From positions 744,001 through 808,000 of the forward strand of contig NOWV01000020.1 of the NCBI GenBank assembly GCA_003344405.1: a stretch of DNA of 64,000 nucleotides. The letters are read 5' to 3'. Positions 39,427 to 52,270 of this stretch are shown one piece after another. Position 1 is the stretch's first letter; every line of letters begins with the position of its first letter. Source of the DNA: Trichoplax sp. H2. Lineage: Eukaryota > Placozoa > Uniplacotomia > Trichoplacea. The notes beneath the pieces were generated by a model, which saw nothing but the letters and a program-made list of their open reading frames with translations, searched no databases and was not told the DNA's origin. Position numbers and translations under genes: made by a program.

Positions 39427-42400
39427 ATGAAAACTACTGCGCTCCAAGCCATTTGTTTTGGCATCCTTCTTATCACTACTTTATGTGATGGCCTTCAAGA
39501 TGATATAAAGGATTTAGGCTTGCGCTACATGTATCGATCGAATATCAAATCGACCAATATCGTGTGTCCGCGATATTGCGAGTGCTATCCGAAACAGCTA
39601 AAAATTTCTTGTACAGCATGGATTGATGACATCATGAATATACCACGATGGACAAAGCATATGTATGACAAATATTAACATTAAAACTTCGATACTTTTC
39701 TGAAAACTGGTAAAAGTTGCTGATTTTTGTGCAGTTTAATAGTATCTCTCTACCAAACGCTATTAAATTTTTGTCCATGATAAAAATTAAAATTAAATTT
39801 TAAAGCATTGAAGACGTCAGAAATAGTATACAGCACAATAGTAGCTTACAATCAATTAATAGTGCTTCAGGATATCTAATTTTATATAAATAAAAAATAT
39901 GCTCTACCAAGTCTTCACCATATTGCAGCATTTTGCATAGGATCACGATAGACGAATGCCATCTGCAAGAGGTTGTATATTGTTTAATTATTTTTCCATC
40001 ATCTGTTTAGTTTTAAATTTTGGTGTTGGGATGGTTAAGGAATGAGAAACTATTTACAAAACTCTTAAAACTTTACGAAATTATGGATTTCAACTCGAAA
40101 CCTTATCTTTATAATATTCAATCATTTTCTAAAATGCACTGATATCGTGGCTTATACACTACTGTAAATAAATTAGAATTGATACTTAAAGTAATATTTT
40201 GACGATAATTCTTTTGCAAAATATGTTGAAGGTACATAAATCTCGTGAATTGTATTGGAGATATAGCCTATACATAAATTCAGCAAGAGTGCTGGAATTT
40301 TTTAGATTACTAATTTTTATATCTGCGATAAAATCCGATCACGAATATTCCAAGTTGTAGAAAGTTAGAACTTTATTATATCTAATGCAAAGACTAGCTA
40401 CACACAGCCCTACTCTAGCCGAATACAACTACTGAAAGACTTCCAGAAAGAACTAGCTGATTAATCTAAAGTTGCTAGCTTATATACAGTGTGTATCAAA
40501 GTATTTTGTCACTTTGAAAAGCATCAACCAGTGATCTTAATAATCAAATACTGATTAAATCATTCAATTATAGCTTTACTGTATTTTTAAAGAAAAACAT
40601 TGCCCGAAAGTGACAAAATGTTATGATACACACCGTACATTTCGTAGCAGTCATAGCCACAATCGGCATAGCAAGATTCTACCATAATTTACACATAGTC
40701 AAATTATTATTAGTAATAACATTTTATAGCGGACCATCATTAATCTGATATGGAAACAACTGCAGTATTTCCGTAGATACTATTCTTAGCAGTCAAAGTA
40801 CGGTAAACTAACCTATCCTAATATATGAATTACAGTTCGATTTATATCTCTAGCCTTAATAGTAACTCAACACCTTCCTATATATAGTCATGTACTGTAG
40901 CATAGAATCTACTATTACAGTTTATGGAGCGAACTACCAAATACATCTTAAGACAAAAACAGGAAGTTGCGCTTCCGTGCATCTTACTAAACTTAGCTAA
41001 AAAAAGTCTACAATCACAATACTAAGTTTCGTTACAACATCATAGGAGTAAAAAAACCGTACGATAATTTGAAACTGTTTACGATATTTTACTTCCTTTA
41101 ATAAATTTTATAATAAGCAGTAGTCGGCTGATATACAATCATAAATTAAGAAATGCTGCTATATAATAATATTCTTAGAGAGAGTATGTATGCATTAGCT
41201 GGCGGAATCGATAGTTCCTTTGGAATTTATCGAGTTCTGCCGTAGTTACAGAATTGTGTAATTTTATATTAGCGCAAATTTATTTTAGAATTGTTTGCAT
41301 GTCTTTTTTATAATGCTGCCTAAAAATTATGAGTATTATTTATAGCTACGTCAGTTGTGATAATATTGGTTACATATAGTTTATGCTAAATTATCCGAGC
41401 AATTACGTAAATAAAAAAATGGATATTATGGATATTGGTATAGTGCATAGTTAGTGAGCATATTTTACATTACTGAGACTTTTATTTCAATGCTTCTTTT
41501 TCAAGTGCATAAAATTCGCTTGCAATACTGTGTACTGTCTACCTTTTACTATTAGACTGGCTTCATATGCCAATACTATTATCTAATCTAAGTAAGATAG
41601 ATAGACCTTAAAGGTTTAAAGGTCAACACGACTATATTAATCGGATTGAGGAGATTCAGGGAAGATCTTCTTACTTAGATTATTTGTATCCCTGAAAGCG
41701 AAGCTCCAGTTCTATTCATTCGTATATTTAAAAACTTTATAGCTATTTAACATTTGTAACACTTTCATTGTACTAAATTTAGACTACTAGAGATGTTATT
41801 CACCAATATTTTCTGAATTTATACATAAACTGTTTACAGAGCTGAGTTTTGCTCACAATAAGTTTTTGATTTTTTTATTGTCTTAAATATGCTAGAGTTT
41901 ATCCTATGAAAAATTAATGTAATACTTAGTATAACATGAAGACGTATTGCTTACAGCTTCATTCATTTTCTGTATTGTCTATTTGTATCCTAAATTGTTC
42001 TATCGTTCATATTTCATCAGCCAATTTGAATCCCAGCAGTTGACTTTCGACTATCAATTTTTTATGAAACTGCATCAGCTCTTCCAGAGATCTAGTCCAG
42101 ATGATAAATTGACTGGTATTTTAATGAAAATTCAAGATATGACAACTCACAAGAAAAACAAGCAATCTAGAGCTATGCCAAGTCTTTACAAAGATACAAC
42201 CTCATTGAAAGATATCATTAAAAGTAAGAATGACTCGTATATATATTCTACAACAGCACTAAACTGGTCATATAAGATCAGAAAGATACCTTTTTTGGTT
42301 ATAAGAATTTAAGATATTGTTTAGAATCCCTTATTTAAACTGGAAAGCTCCTTCCATTTGCAATAATCTTGTAATATAACTGCAATTAGATTTATTGAAA

Positions 42401-45400
42401 TTCATATTAAGTTTGTTTAACCATACCCATAAAGAACTTAATTCTCTTTTCTCTGTCATAATTAATGTAGGAAGCCTACGCCTGTCCAATGACAATAATT
42501 GGTCCGTTAAACTTTCAGGTTAATCTGGCATAATGGTATTTTAGCCCGTTATTAAGACTATCATTCTACCAAACTACACTGTCATTATACCCACTTCTCT
42601 TTAAAGGATATTGTACGATTTAAAACTATTACTTATCGTGACTGTGTGATACATACTTATTTCCTATTTATATATCTTAATTCCAATCCTGTTATCAAAG
42701 CTTACATTATTCGTTGATATTGTAGAATTATATTTAGTAGAGTATACTACAAATATGATATATTCTCTATAAGCTCTTGAGATCCTTAATAACGGAGATA
42801 ATCGCTGTATAGCAGATGGCATAGGTTGTTTCACTAGTTAATAAAATGACAGGGTTAGCTATAAAACTATTTAATGTGAAACTTTTAAAATGACTTTATA
42901 AGCTTTACAGTATCGATTAGTCAGATAATATGTGATTAGGGATTCGCTAATATTAACTAACAATATCCTTATCTCGATAAAAGGTATAGGACTTTGTAGG
43001 ACATATTTTCGAATTTTAACCTAAAATTAGGAGTTTATGAAGCAACATGTATTGGCGCTATAAACACCGTCATATTCTATCAATACCTAAACAATATGAA
43101 TTATTGCCGTAATAAATCTTAGTAAATACCATATTTAATTTTTACGATAAAAGAAATCAATTGAAACATTGACCCATAGCGAATGGATTATGGGAAATGT
43201 TAGAGGCAACAATGATCAGATAAACCCTATCAAAATTTTGTGGCTTGTAGAATGCGTATGATATAGCGAAAAGAAATTTAGAAAAAACTACTAGATGTAA
43301 TATTGACTAGATGCGAAACGTTCCATTTCAAAATAATACTAACTACTAAAGAATTGATAGTATTGAATGATATTAAAATCAATTCTTATCTACTTTTGAA
43401 GTTATTCTATAAGGAAAGGTGAATAAGTTCAGATAGTTAACATTAGCGAAGGAAGATGCCTTTATTTAACTACAGCTTCTTTAATGGATAATTTACATTT
43501 TACAGGAAAGATTATTATTCTAAAAATTCTCAAACTCTTTTGCCATGATCTTTTCTTATTTGTGGTCAATGTCAATTATTATTATCAAAAGATATAGCCT
43601 ACATCCGTAGTGAGATTAGCAGAATCTATTCGCACTCTTAATTAAGCACTATTTGAAATTCTAGCGAAGTAGCTTCCTGATCACATGGACTCTTTAGTTT
43701 GCTTTAGATAATAAGAATAAAATACAAAAAGGAATCAGACTTTCCGATCGCATTGTAATATATAATACTTTCCTTTGACTGAATATGCTAGGTGGAAAGG
43801 ATAAGAGTTCCGGTTATATTGTCATCGATAGTAAAAATCATACCTTTGGTGTCTGCTCTGAAAATTGGGCAATGTCTAACGATGACGTAATATGTCGCCA
43901 AATGGGATTTGATGGAGCAGCCCGTCAATTAGGTACCTCATTATTTAAATGAATGATTTTCTTACCATCTTTGTTAATTTAAAATTTATCATTTTTTATC
44001 GCTAATATTGTATACAGAATTCAGATCTGTTGAATGCTTTGCTGAATACCGTAGCTATTACTATCTACGCGATCTACAAGTCAGTGATTATTATAGATTT
44101 ATTTCGCTGATAATTAAGATCAAAACTTTTACCAAAAATATTGCAGGCAATGAGCGCCCTGCTAACAAAATGAAACTGAACGGCTGGACAATGAGAATGC
44201 ATTGCTATGGCTACGAATCGAGACTACAACTTTGCCAGGTGTCCAAGTCGAACTTATTTATGAACAGTATCCCATGTCCAGATAATTCCTATGTGTTTGT
44301 GCAATGTCAAAAGCCTTGTGCTACATCAGGTATAGAGATGAAAGCAATAAAATATTGAAATACTGAATGTTAGAGGCTATTCTTTTGATATAATACGAAA
44401 GCGAATGCTAATAATCAACACATACATGCATATAGCGTAAAATTAGGCTTATTTAATCATAAGACATCGACTACTGACAAACTTACAATTACACAGTTAC
44501 TTTTCTCCAATGTGAGCGTAAAACATTTAGATAAAAGTTATCAATGATTTAGTTTTGCGTAACATTCAATGCATAATGACCCCAATATATTTAGGAATTA
44601 TTAACTTGTGATATAGATTTTTTGATTGTAATCGGAGATTAGCATTTAAGTAGGGCCAGCGACTCATTTTATGTCGTACACGTAGATTAATTATTATTCA
44701 TACGAGCAGTCCATTTGAGAAATACTACCGTATATCTATCCTTTCGGAAGAGTATAAAAATATTCTAATCATAGCAATTTAACATTACAGAATTATTAGC
44801 GATCATAAATTATTTGCTAACATTGCTAATAAATTATCAATTAGACCCTTATGGTAGTCCTACAATTTGTTCAACATTCGAATGCGGCTTATGCAATTGG
44901 AAAAGTACCATCCTTCATGGAAATATTGGTTGGAATTGGTTTCCAAAACAAGAATCTCATCGATATAGATATAGTCCATTATCGGCTAATTCATTAGGTT
45001 AGCCATGACAGAGCCATTCTGTTAAAAGTATATTCGCACTATAGCTATCGAATAATAATTATTTTACTCACGTTTATTCAAACCAAACAAAGTATCAGTG
45101 TTTATTGGTATAAGTATTAGCGCTGAAATTCAACAAATCCTGTTTTAAAGTTAAATTGAAAAGTTTTTTCATATTTTTTCATTACATTAATGAATTAAAC
45201 ACCTAACTTTCCTATATATTATTCCCTTATTTTACTTTCTATTCACTCCTATATAGTGGCTCCCCCTTTTGCTTATGTCGTTAGGCCTCCAGAATATGAC
45301 CAGCAAATGATTGCAAAATTGGAAAGCCCCTTACTTAATTTAATATCGAAGCCATTGCAGGTAAGATCAGAATTTTTATTTATATTCAATGAAAATGAAT

Positions 45401-47845
45401 TGTCTTTGAAAAGAAGAATATCAGTTGGAGTTAAAATTTATAGGTGCAACTGATTGATAAAATTTAATACGGCATTGTGACGGAGTATAGACTCCATCAA
45501 TTAATTGTGGCATTAGCCTAGGTAATTAGTAATTAAGATTTTATTAATTGTTAATAACATTTATTTATTAGCTATGGGATAATTATAACATTATTAGTAG
45601 TCTAATTACACTTGCTGTAGACTCTGTGCAGAGCAATGTGTTTACAGAGGTAATAAGTAATGTTCACACCATAGTAATCTCTGTTACTTTGTGCTGAGCC
45701 TTTGGTTGTTGTTAATTGGCTCTTAATTAGTTCATAACTCATTAGTGTTGTTTACGCCGTTTGCCATACTAAACCATATAGGCAAACGGCTATACAAAAG
45801 CTGTATGTTTTAGAGTTGTTTACCTAAGCTGTGCACCGAGTGCAACCGAGCTAGGGTATATAAAGCCCAGTTCTCTCACTAGTTTTTCAGTTGTCGGTTG
45901 ACCGTGGGGTCAGAGTAGTCTTGGATGGCAAGACTACCTTCGCTCAATAAAACTATTTCAAAAACCTAAGACTAGTCTACCCTTAGCCCATTGGGGGCAT
46001 ACTTGGCTGTTGTAGCCCTAGTATTCATACATCTTCAAAGGCCCAGGTCTCCCTGTCGTGGGCTGACTACGACAAGCATATATTTCGAGGAGAAAATAAT
46101 AATTAATATCTGACGAGAAGTCAAATACTGAGCGTTAGACATCCTGAACCTGGCTCTAGTTGTATATTCTAACTCTAATTAGAGAGCAAGTTAGATTAAA
46201 GATTTATAATGATAATTTTAGATGATATAAATCGATTACCACATATGCAAATAGCACATTTGTTATTCCTATGAATTTAGTAAACCCCAATCCAATCAAG
46301 TCACTATTGTACGTGACAAAAAACTAATAATATCCACTTCTGCTTAGCCTAACATTGCTATTTTAAACAAATACTACGGCAAAGTGCGATAACTGAATAA
46401 TTTTACTAAAATTAACTACATATAGCAATCGACAGTAGGCTTTATAGCCGAGATTTCATTAATAGTTCACGCAATAACAGCATATTATTTGTTTTCAGTA
46501 TAATTCTGGAAGATTTGTTTTCATCTCATAGTGAACTTCATGCGCGGAAAGTATACTGTTGTTATATATTTTATCGATCAATATTACTTCATATTGCCAC
46601 CTTATAACGCTGCATGCATTTTTCAATTGTATTATTGCATTTACATATTATAACAGTATCCTAGCTTAGCTCAGTTTGCCTGATCGAAGTTGAGAAAATA
46701 CTGCAGATATATCAAATTCTATTCTAAAATTCTTGAAGAGTTATCATAATACTTTACCTTAAGATAGAAAATCTAATCACATTTTATTATGAAACGGAAT
46801 GCAAATTGCTAGTCCATAATTTTCGTAGAATTATAAAAATTATATCTAAGATATCGATTGAAGACTGATAATAGAATTTAATTTATTAAATTTATCATTT
46901 CTACATCGCATACGATGATATGACTAGAGTTAATGACCGGCTAAATACATTCTCTGTACGCTTGATTTTAGATTATGATACACTATGAAGTGGAAGGAAA
47001 TGACCTTAGTCACTACCAAATTCATGCTGTGGATGAACATGAACATCTTATCAATTTTACCACGGTTAACTTGCATGCCGTTTCGAAAAATCAGCTCACT
47101 AAGAAAAGCGTAATTTATCCTCATCATTCAGGAAAAGTAAAGGTGTGGCTAATTATAATTATAATAAAATTAGTAAAAGCGAAAGAAATTCAATTGAATT
47201 TTTTTATGCTCTTTATTTGCTGCAGATCGCTTTTATTGTAATTTCACTTGCAGTACATAAAAGTCATCAATCTAGTGCCTTCATATTGCACGACTTCATC
47301 GTCAGCGGAGCAGAATTAAGTATATATATATATACTAAGAAATTAGCTAAAAGTGATTTATAGCCATATAATTGTAAGTCGATCAAATAGTAATGTACTG
47401 AGGGAGTAAAAATTCGGAATTAGGGTTAGATACATATTTTAAAGCATTTTAGGTGTTTAAACATTCAGATCCATACAAATCTCTACTGTGCAAAGTATGG
47501 TAGTATTTACAAGTATAATATGACTAATTCTAAAACAAAATAATAGAAAAATTTGTTTATTTGTTTGCAAGGAAAGGTTTCTTTGTAAAATTAGTAAAGC
47601 ATTGCCTTTATGCTTGACTTTATAAGAGGTAAATTATGAGCAAATCTGTAATTACTTACTCTATCATTGCAGATAGAAACCGCTCTTTTATGATCGGCAT
47701 TGGATTTGTTGGTTTCGCTATTATATTTGGAATAATTGGAGGAGTTTTCTACTGCATTGTATCAGCCAGGCGTGAAGCTGCTAAAGCAGCCTCAGAAGAT
47801 CAGGAAAAATCCAAAGAAAGTTCAAGCGGAAAATCCCCAGGTTAA
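39427..47845 (+). CDS. R3: single-pass receptor LRRNT-...-SRCR-MAM-TM
   Basis: Exons placed: 39427-39662 (signal peptide, then CPRYCECYPKQLKISC, an LRRNT cap; phase 2), 41957-42223 (88-codon exon of unknown type, phase 1 both ends), 43792-43932 and 44147-44329 (SRCR: GVCSENW, VICRQMGF, CYGYESRLQLC, VFVQC), 44845-44997, 45257-45360, 46972-47136, 47226-47319 (MAM: CSTFECGLCNW, AKLESPLL, YEVEGND, HDFIVSGAEL), 47673-47845 (TM FMIGIGFVGFAIIFGIIGG, tail rich in Ala, Glu, Lys and Ser, stop). SRCR to TM joins in phase. Exon 1 to 41957 does not: one more exon of length 2 mod 3 is needed between 39,663 and 41,956, the size class of the missing LRRCT cap. No kringle was found. AATAAA lies at 48,029. A solo LTR sits in the intron 45,361-46,971. 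Confidence 0.8.
40324..41036 (-). mobile_element. Solo LTR, family 2, in R3 intron 1, with a nested MITE
   Basis: The right part matches 22,821-23,210. The best borders are TGCGATAA at 40,324 and CGTTACA at 41,036, flanked by ATATC/ACATC (four of five bases). On minus it has a TATA-like CTATATATAGG (about 40,885) and an AATAAAG (about 40,372). A 149-bp inverted-repeat element is inserted inside it at 40,487-40,635. No coding region is present. It lies in R3 intron 1, antisense to the gene. Confidence 0.6.
40487..40635. mobile_element. MITE of Tc1/mariner type, 149 bp
   Basis: Terminal inverted repeats of about 28 bp: the left end CAGTGTGTATCAAAG...TTTTGTCACTTT is mirrored by AAAGTGACAAAA...GATACACACCG at the right. 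It is flanked on both sides by TA (40485-40486 and 40636-40637), the target duplication of Tc1/mariner elements. It is too short for a transposase, so non-autonomous. It lies inside the family-2 LTR and therefore inserted after it. Confidence 0.88.
45476..46074 (+). mobile_element. Solo LTR, family 3, in an R3 intron in sense orientation
   Basis: A 599-bp element begins TGTGACGGAG and ends CTACGACA. Flanks GGCAT (45471-45475) and AGCAT (46075-46079) give a target duplication with one mismatch. It carries a clear TATA box (GGGTATATAAAGCCC, about 45,854-45,868) and AATAAA at 45,946-45,951. It is visibly more GC-rich than its surroundings. It lies between two MAM exons of R3 on the same strand, so its promoter and poly(A) signal could influence R3 transcripts. 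No internal retrotransposon sequence is next to it. Confidence 0.8.
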
Positions 47846-48726
47846 ATTAAAATTGAATAACAGATATTTTATGGGCTAAATTACAGAATTATAATTGCTA
47901 TATATGTAATTTTAGATGTGGAACTAATGGAAATGATATCGTCGAGAAGCAGAGACGTATCAACTGTGTAATACTGTTCAATAGGAGTGCTATCGACTGA
48001 AGCTTACTATGATAATAGATATATAATCAATAAAAATAAGGCAGCAAATAATTTAAATACAATGCTTGATATCAAGATAAGCCTAAAATGGTTATTAATT
48101 TGAAATACAATATAAATCCTGAACTATAATGGAACTTCAATACAATATATATAACTATAGATCTTTAGTAAGTTTGCAAAATTTCCGATTTTGACATGGA
48201 CAGTAACACCTATTGCCTTTGTTAATTAAAGAAATTGTGAATGTAATGTATATTAAATTTCATTATTATTAATACATAGTGCTTCAAGTATAATCAAATG
48301 CAATGCCGTTACAAACTAAAACTTCTTTGTGCAAATTTAGGATTTATTAGCATTTTCGATTATGCTTAATATGCTAGTATTAGCTACGGCCTACTTAAAT
48401 CTCTATTAAAGAAGTATTAGTCAATTTTACGAGTAGCAGTAAAGTACAGGAGGCAATTAAGAATGCCTGATGAGGACCAAACTATCTACTAGTTGGAATG
48501 AAGTAAATAAATGGCTCCAAATTTATGTCTTATTAATTAAAAAATATGGAGTTAATAAAGTATGGAAATATTAGCAGACATTAATGAAGGTAGTTTAATG
48601 TTTGTAAAATTAAGAGACCTGCTGCCATACAAACAATTTCATATAACTAAATACATAAGAAAAGCGTTGCACATGTATAAGGAAGGAAATCTCATGAATT
48701 TAGTAATTCTAACTAGAGCTGATACG

Positions 48727-51700
48727 ATAGTGACTATGAAGTAGCCTTTTTAAATGAAGTACTGAAGCTGTTTTAAATTAATTCAAAGCTCAAAAATCTT
48801 TCTATATGCAACGTATAAGGCATGCATGTATGAATATATTAGAATTATCACTGGCACAATCTTATCAGATTGGAGCATAGCAATTCAGTAAATTCTCGTA
48901 AATGGCATACGAAACATACTTTAATACATCCTTTGTTATAATTATTTATTGGTTTTTCGTCAGAAATATCATAACTTTAATTAATTTTTTTTGAGTATGA
49001 TAGCGTTTAAAGCTGCTTTATGTAACACTATGAGATGAATATCCGGCATAATCTCCAATATATGAATATAAATATTAATAAATATCAGTGAGAAATTTAT
49101 CTTTATAGAGATAAATGAGTAATCGTGGCTATTAGCTTTTATGTGTAGCTGAGTGAGAATAGCATTCGCTCTGGATATCATGTAATACAATGCCGCTATA
49201 CTCCACAATTTTAAGGGTAGCTTAGATTTTCTGATTATTTATCTTTGAAATAGTTTTCATTTACTGTACATAATAAATGCTATTAACAATATCGAGATTA
49301 ACTCCCTTATAGCATTCTGTGCTATTCAAGAAGTATTATTTACAAGTTGCAAATTGCGAGTTGAAGATAGAATGGAAAATTTTATGCATGACTACACATT
49401 TTGGGTAAGTAATTTGATACACCGCTGATGATAATATCTAACGATTATAATTACGTTATATTCCTAAGGTAAAAGTAGTATAGCATTGTAATGCAAAGCA
49501 TGCTAATTACTAACACGTGTCTACTACAATATCCGGTATCTCTATGCCAAGGTTTGCGACAGTAGATGAGATTTACCTGCAATCAATCAACACTTAGCAG
49601 TCTCCTGGCTGCACGACGGGCCTAAATACGAAACATATAGTATTTAACTACGCGTATTTTCTATCTAGAGATACCGAACCGTGTAAGAGATTAATATTTA
49701 CCTAATGTATACGCGTCTTGCAATCTTGCAAGGTAGTGATTTATACAACGGTATGCATAGGATTAAATCCTTGCAATGCATTTCTAGATACGAGCTAGTT
49801 AAAGACTTAATTTTAGCAAATAACTTTAATTAAAACGTTACCATTAGCTTTCGTGATGCTGTCACGGTACGCCGTTACTAATTAAGTAACTGTAAATTAA
49901 TGAATGCTTATGAATAGATAAGATAAGATTATGTGCTATGTTTTAATGGGCTTGTAGCTGATAATAGGATGGTAGAAATGAGATAAGAATAGAAGTTGTT
50001 AGCAGTTAATTTACTGTAGGTTTATAAGTTGTGTTAATCTCTAAAAATTGAGCTGTATATGGACGAAGGTTAAGCGTCTTAACACCTGATAGCTTGTAGC
50101 TATCTAAGTCTGAGAATATCGACATGTATATTTAGTAATGGTATTATACTAATTAATGTAACTTGCAAAGCATGAATTCTCACTCGTTAATATTGGAATT
50201 CACTGTAGAAACCTATTTAAGCGCGTGTGTTTGTAGAATAAAAAAAGTAATTGCTCATGAAACGGCAAGACTCATATCGTGATGAATAGTGTAATAATTA
50301 GTCAGTTGTCTGTGGAGATCAGCCGAGAAATCGAGTTCTCAAATACTTTTCTCATAGAAACTGAAAGTACTGGGAGAAATAGCCCAAGTTTTAAGTAACT
50401 ACACTAGAGTTCTTTACTTTCCTTTGCCACAAGTGAGGGTTGTGACAGATGCTCAAGTTTAACTTACGCTGATGCATCCTATATGTTTATAGATTTCGTT
50501 CAGCTACTGCATCACAGAATCAAACTTTAACGTTTTATTTACAAGCGTACTATCCAAAAATAACACGGAGACACAATCACTCTCCATTCAAATAGGGTCT
50601 GCATTGATAAATAGATGGATACCTGCGATCGCGCCAGTTATTTATCCATCCAGTCAATTTTATGTAAGATAGTCAACAGCATTTTTCATCGTCCACTATT
50701 TTTAAACGAGTGAAGACTAAAAAAGAGAATGCATAAATTTTATGTATTAGTAAATAAAGCAACCTGAATCAAATTATTCTTATTATTTGAATAACTAGGT
50801 TATAATTAAAGCTCTTTCACTATCAACATCACTTTCATCAAGTACGCATCACAATTGACACAGTCAGAAATCTTAATGCCAAAGCCAATGGTCTTAAGTC
50901 AAATGATATTTATTCGAAATTCGACATAGCTTTTTTACCGTAATTTTTCGATATGAAGTTCTGACGTGATTTCAGCATACAGAATCTGGCGGTGGCAGCG
51001 GCCCTCCTTACACCCTAACACCAGCAATTGGTGGTTCTATCGGTGATGTGGTCGCTCTTATCTTTATACTGCTTCCTGCTTATTACTACTTGAAACGATC
51101 TAAGAAAATTCGTGTTGTAGTGGGAGGACTAGTAATCAGTAAAATGAATTTAATTTCACTATAAATCTCGATTAAAATAAGCCATACTAAATATTAGAGT
51201 TACTCTCGTCCGATGATTAACTAGTAGTGATTTTACTATTTATGAATAATTACATATTTAAAGAAAGTAAAAATTAATACTTTTTTACAAAGCTATTTAC
51301 AGTATTTTTGAAATTCAAGCTTATTGTTAGTTTACGGCTATAAAAATCATTAATATTAGCACTCTTGATTCAGCTTATCATAAGAAAAGCATCCTTAATT
51401 AATAAGATGTTGATCACCAATAAAAATTATCGCTTATAAATCAGTCAAAAAGCCTGCGTTTAAAATCAAATTGCAATCTTTGCATACTCCAAGAATAAGG
51501 ATCTGCTGTTCGTACCTATACATTTTATAAGACATGTCACGCCTATTGTTATATCAGTGCAAGTAAATTTAGTTAGCTAGGTTCTACCAAACTTTTATAA
51601 TTTATCTACTATCACCACTGCACGAGTTATAANNNNNNNNNNNNNNNNNNNNATAGTGACTATGAAGTAGCCTTTTTAAATGAAGTTCTGAAGCTGTTTT

Positions 51701-52270
51701 AAATTAATTCAAAGCTCAAAAATCTTTCTATATGAAACGTATAAGGCATGCATGTATGAATATATTAGAATTATCACTGGCACAATCTTATCAGATTGGA
51801 ATGTAGCAATTCAGTAAATTCTCGTAAACGGCTTACGAAATATACTTTAATACATCCTTTGTTATAATTATTTATTGGTTTTTCGTCAGAAATATCATAA
51901 CTTTAATTAATTTTTTTTGAGTATGATAGCGTTTAAAGCTGCTTTATGTAACACTATGAGATGAATATCCGGCACAATCTCCAATATAAGAATATAAATA
52001 TTAATAAATATCAGTGAGAAATTTATCTTTATAGAGAAATGGGTTCATATATACAATAAAAATTATCGCTTATAAATCAGTCAAAAAGGCTGCGTTTAAA
52101 ATCAAATTGCAATCTTTGCATACTCCAAGAATAAGGATCTGCTGTTCGTACCTATATATTTTATAAAACATGTCATGCCTATTGTTATATCAGTGAAAGT
52201 AAATTTAGTTAGCTAGGTTCTACGAAACTTTTACAATTTATCTACTATCACCACTGCACGAGTTATAATT
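48727..52270. other. Allelic duplication around gap (N 51633-51652) with a 2.3-kb presence/absence segment
   Basis: Sequence 48,727-49,098 recurs at 51,653-52,036, and 51,418-51,632 recurs at about 52,056-52,270, in the same order. In the second copy the two blocks are joined by only about 20 bases (AAATGGGTTCATATATAC). In the first they are separated by about 2.3 kb (49,100-51,417). If the copies are alleles, one haplotype carries the 2.3 kb and the other does not. Confidence 0.75.
50983..51164 (+). CDS. Orphan or alternative TM/cytoplasmic exon, 60 codons
   Basis: After an AG acceptor (CATACAG) a phase-1 frame encodes a Gly-rich stalk (ESGGGSGPPYTLTPAIGGS), a TM helix (IGDVVALIFILLPAYYYL), a basic stop-transfer KRSKKIR and a short tail ending MNLISL at a stop (51162-51164). 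It has no start codon, so it must be a terminal exon. It could be an alternative last exon of R3, whose MAM ends in phase 1 at 47,319, or a relic of a lost receptor. It lies in the 2.3-kb segment that one haplotype seems to lack. Confidence 0.6.

Noticed and set aside
41584-41682. Short inverted repeat AATCTAAGTAAGA / TCTTACTTAGATT
   Set aside because: Only 13 bp, no target duplication and no second copy noticed; too weak for a MITE call.
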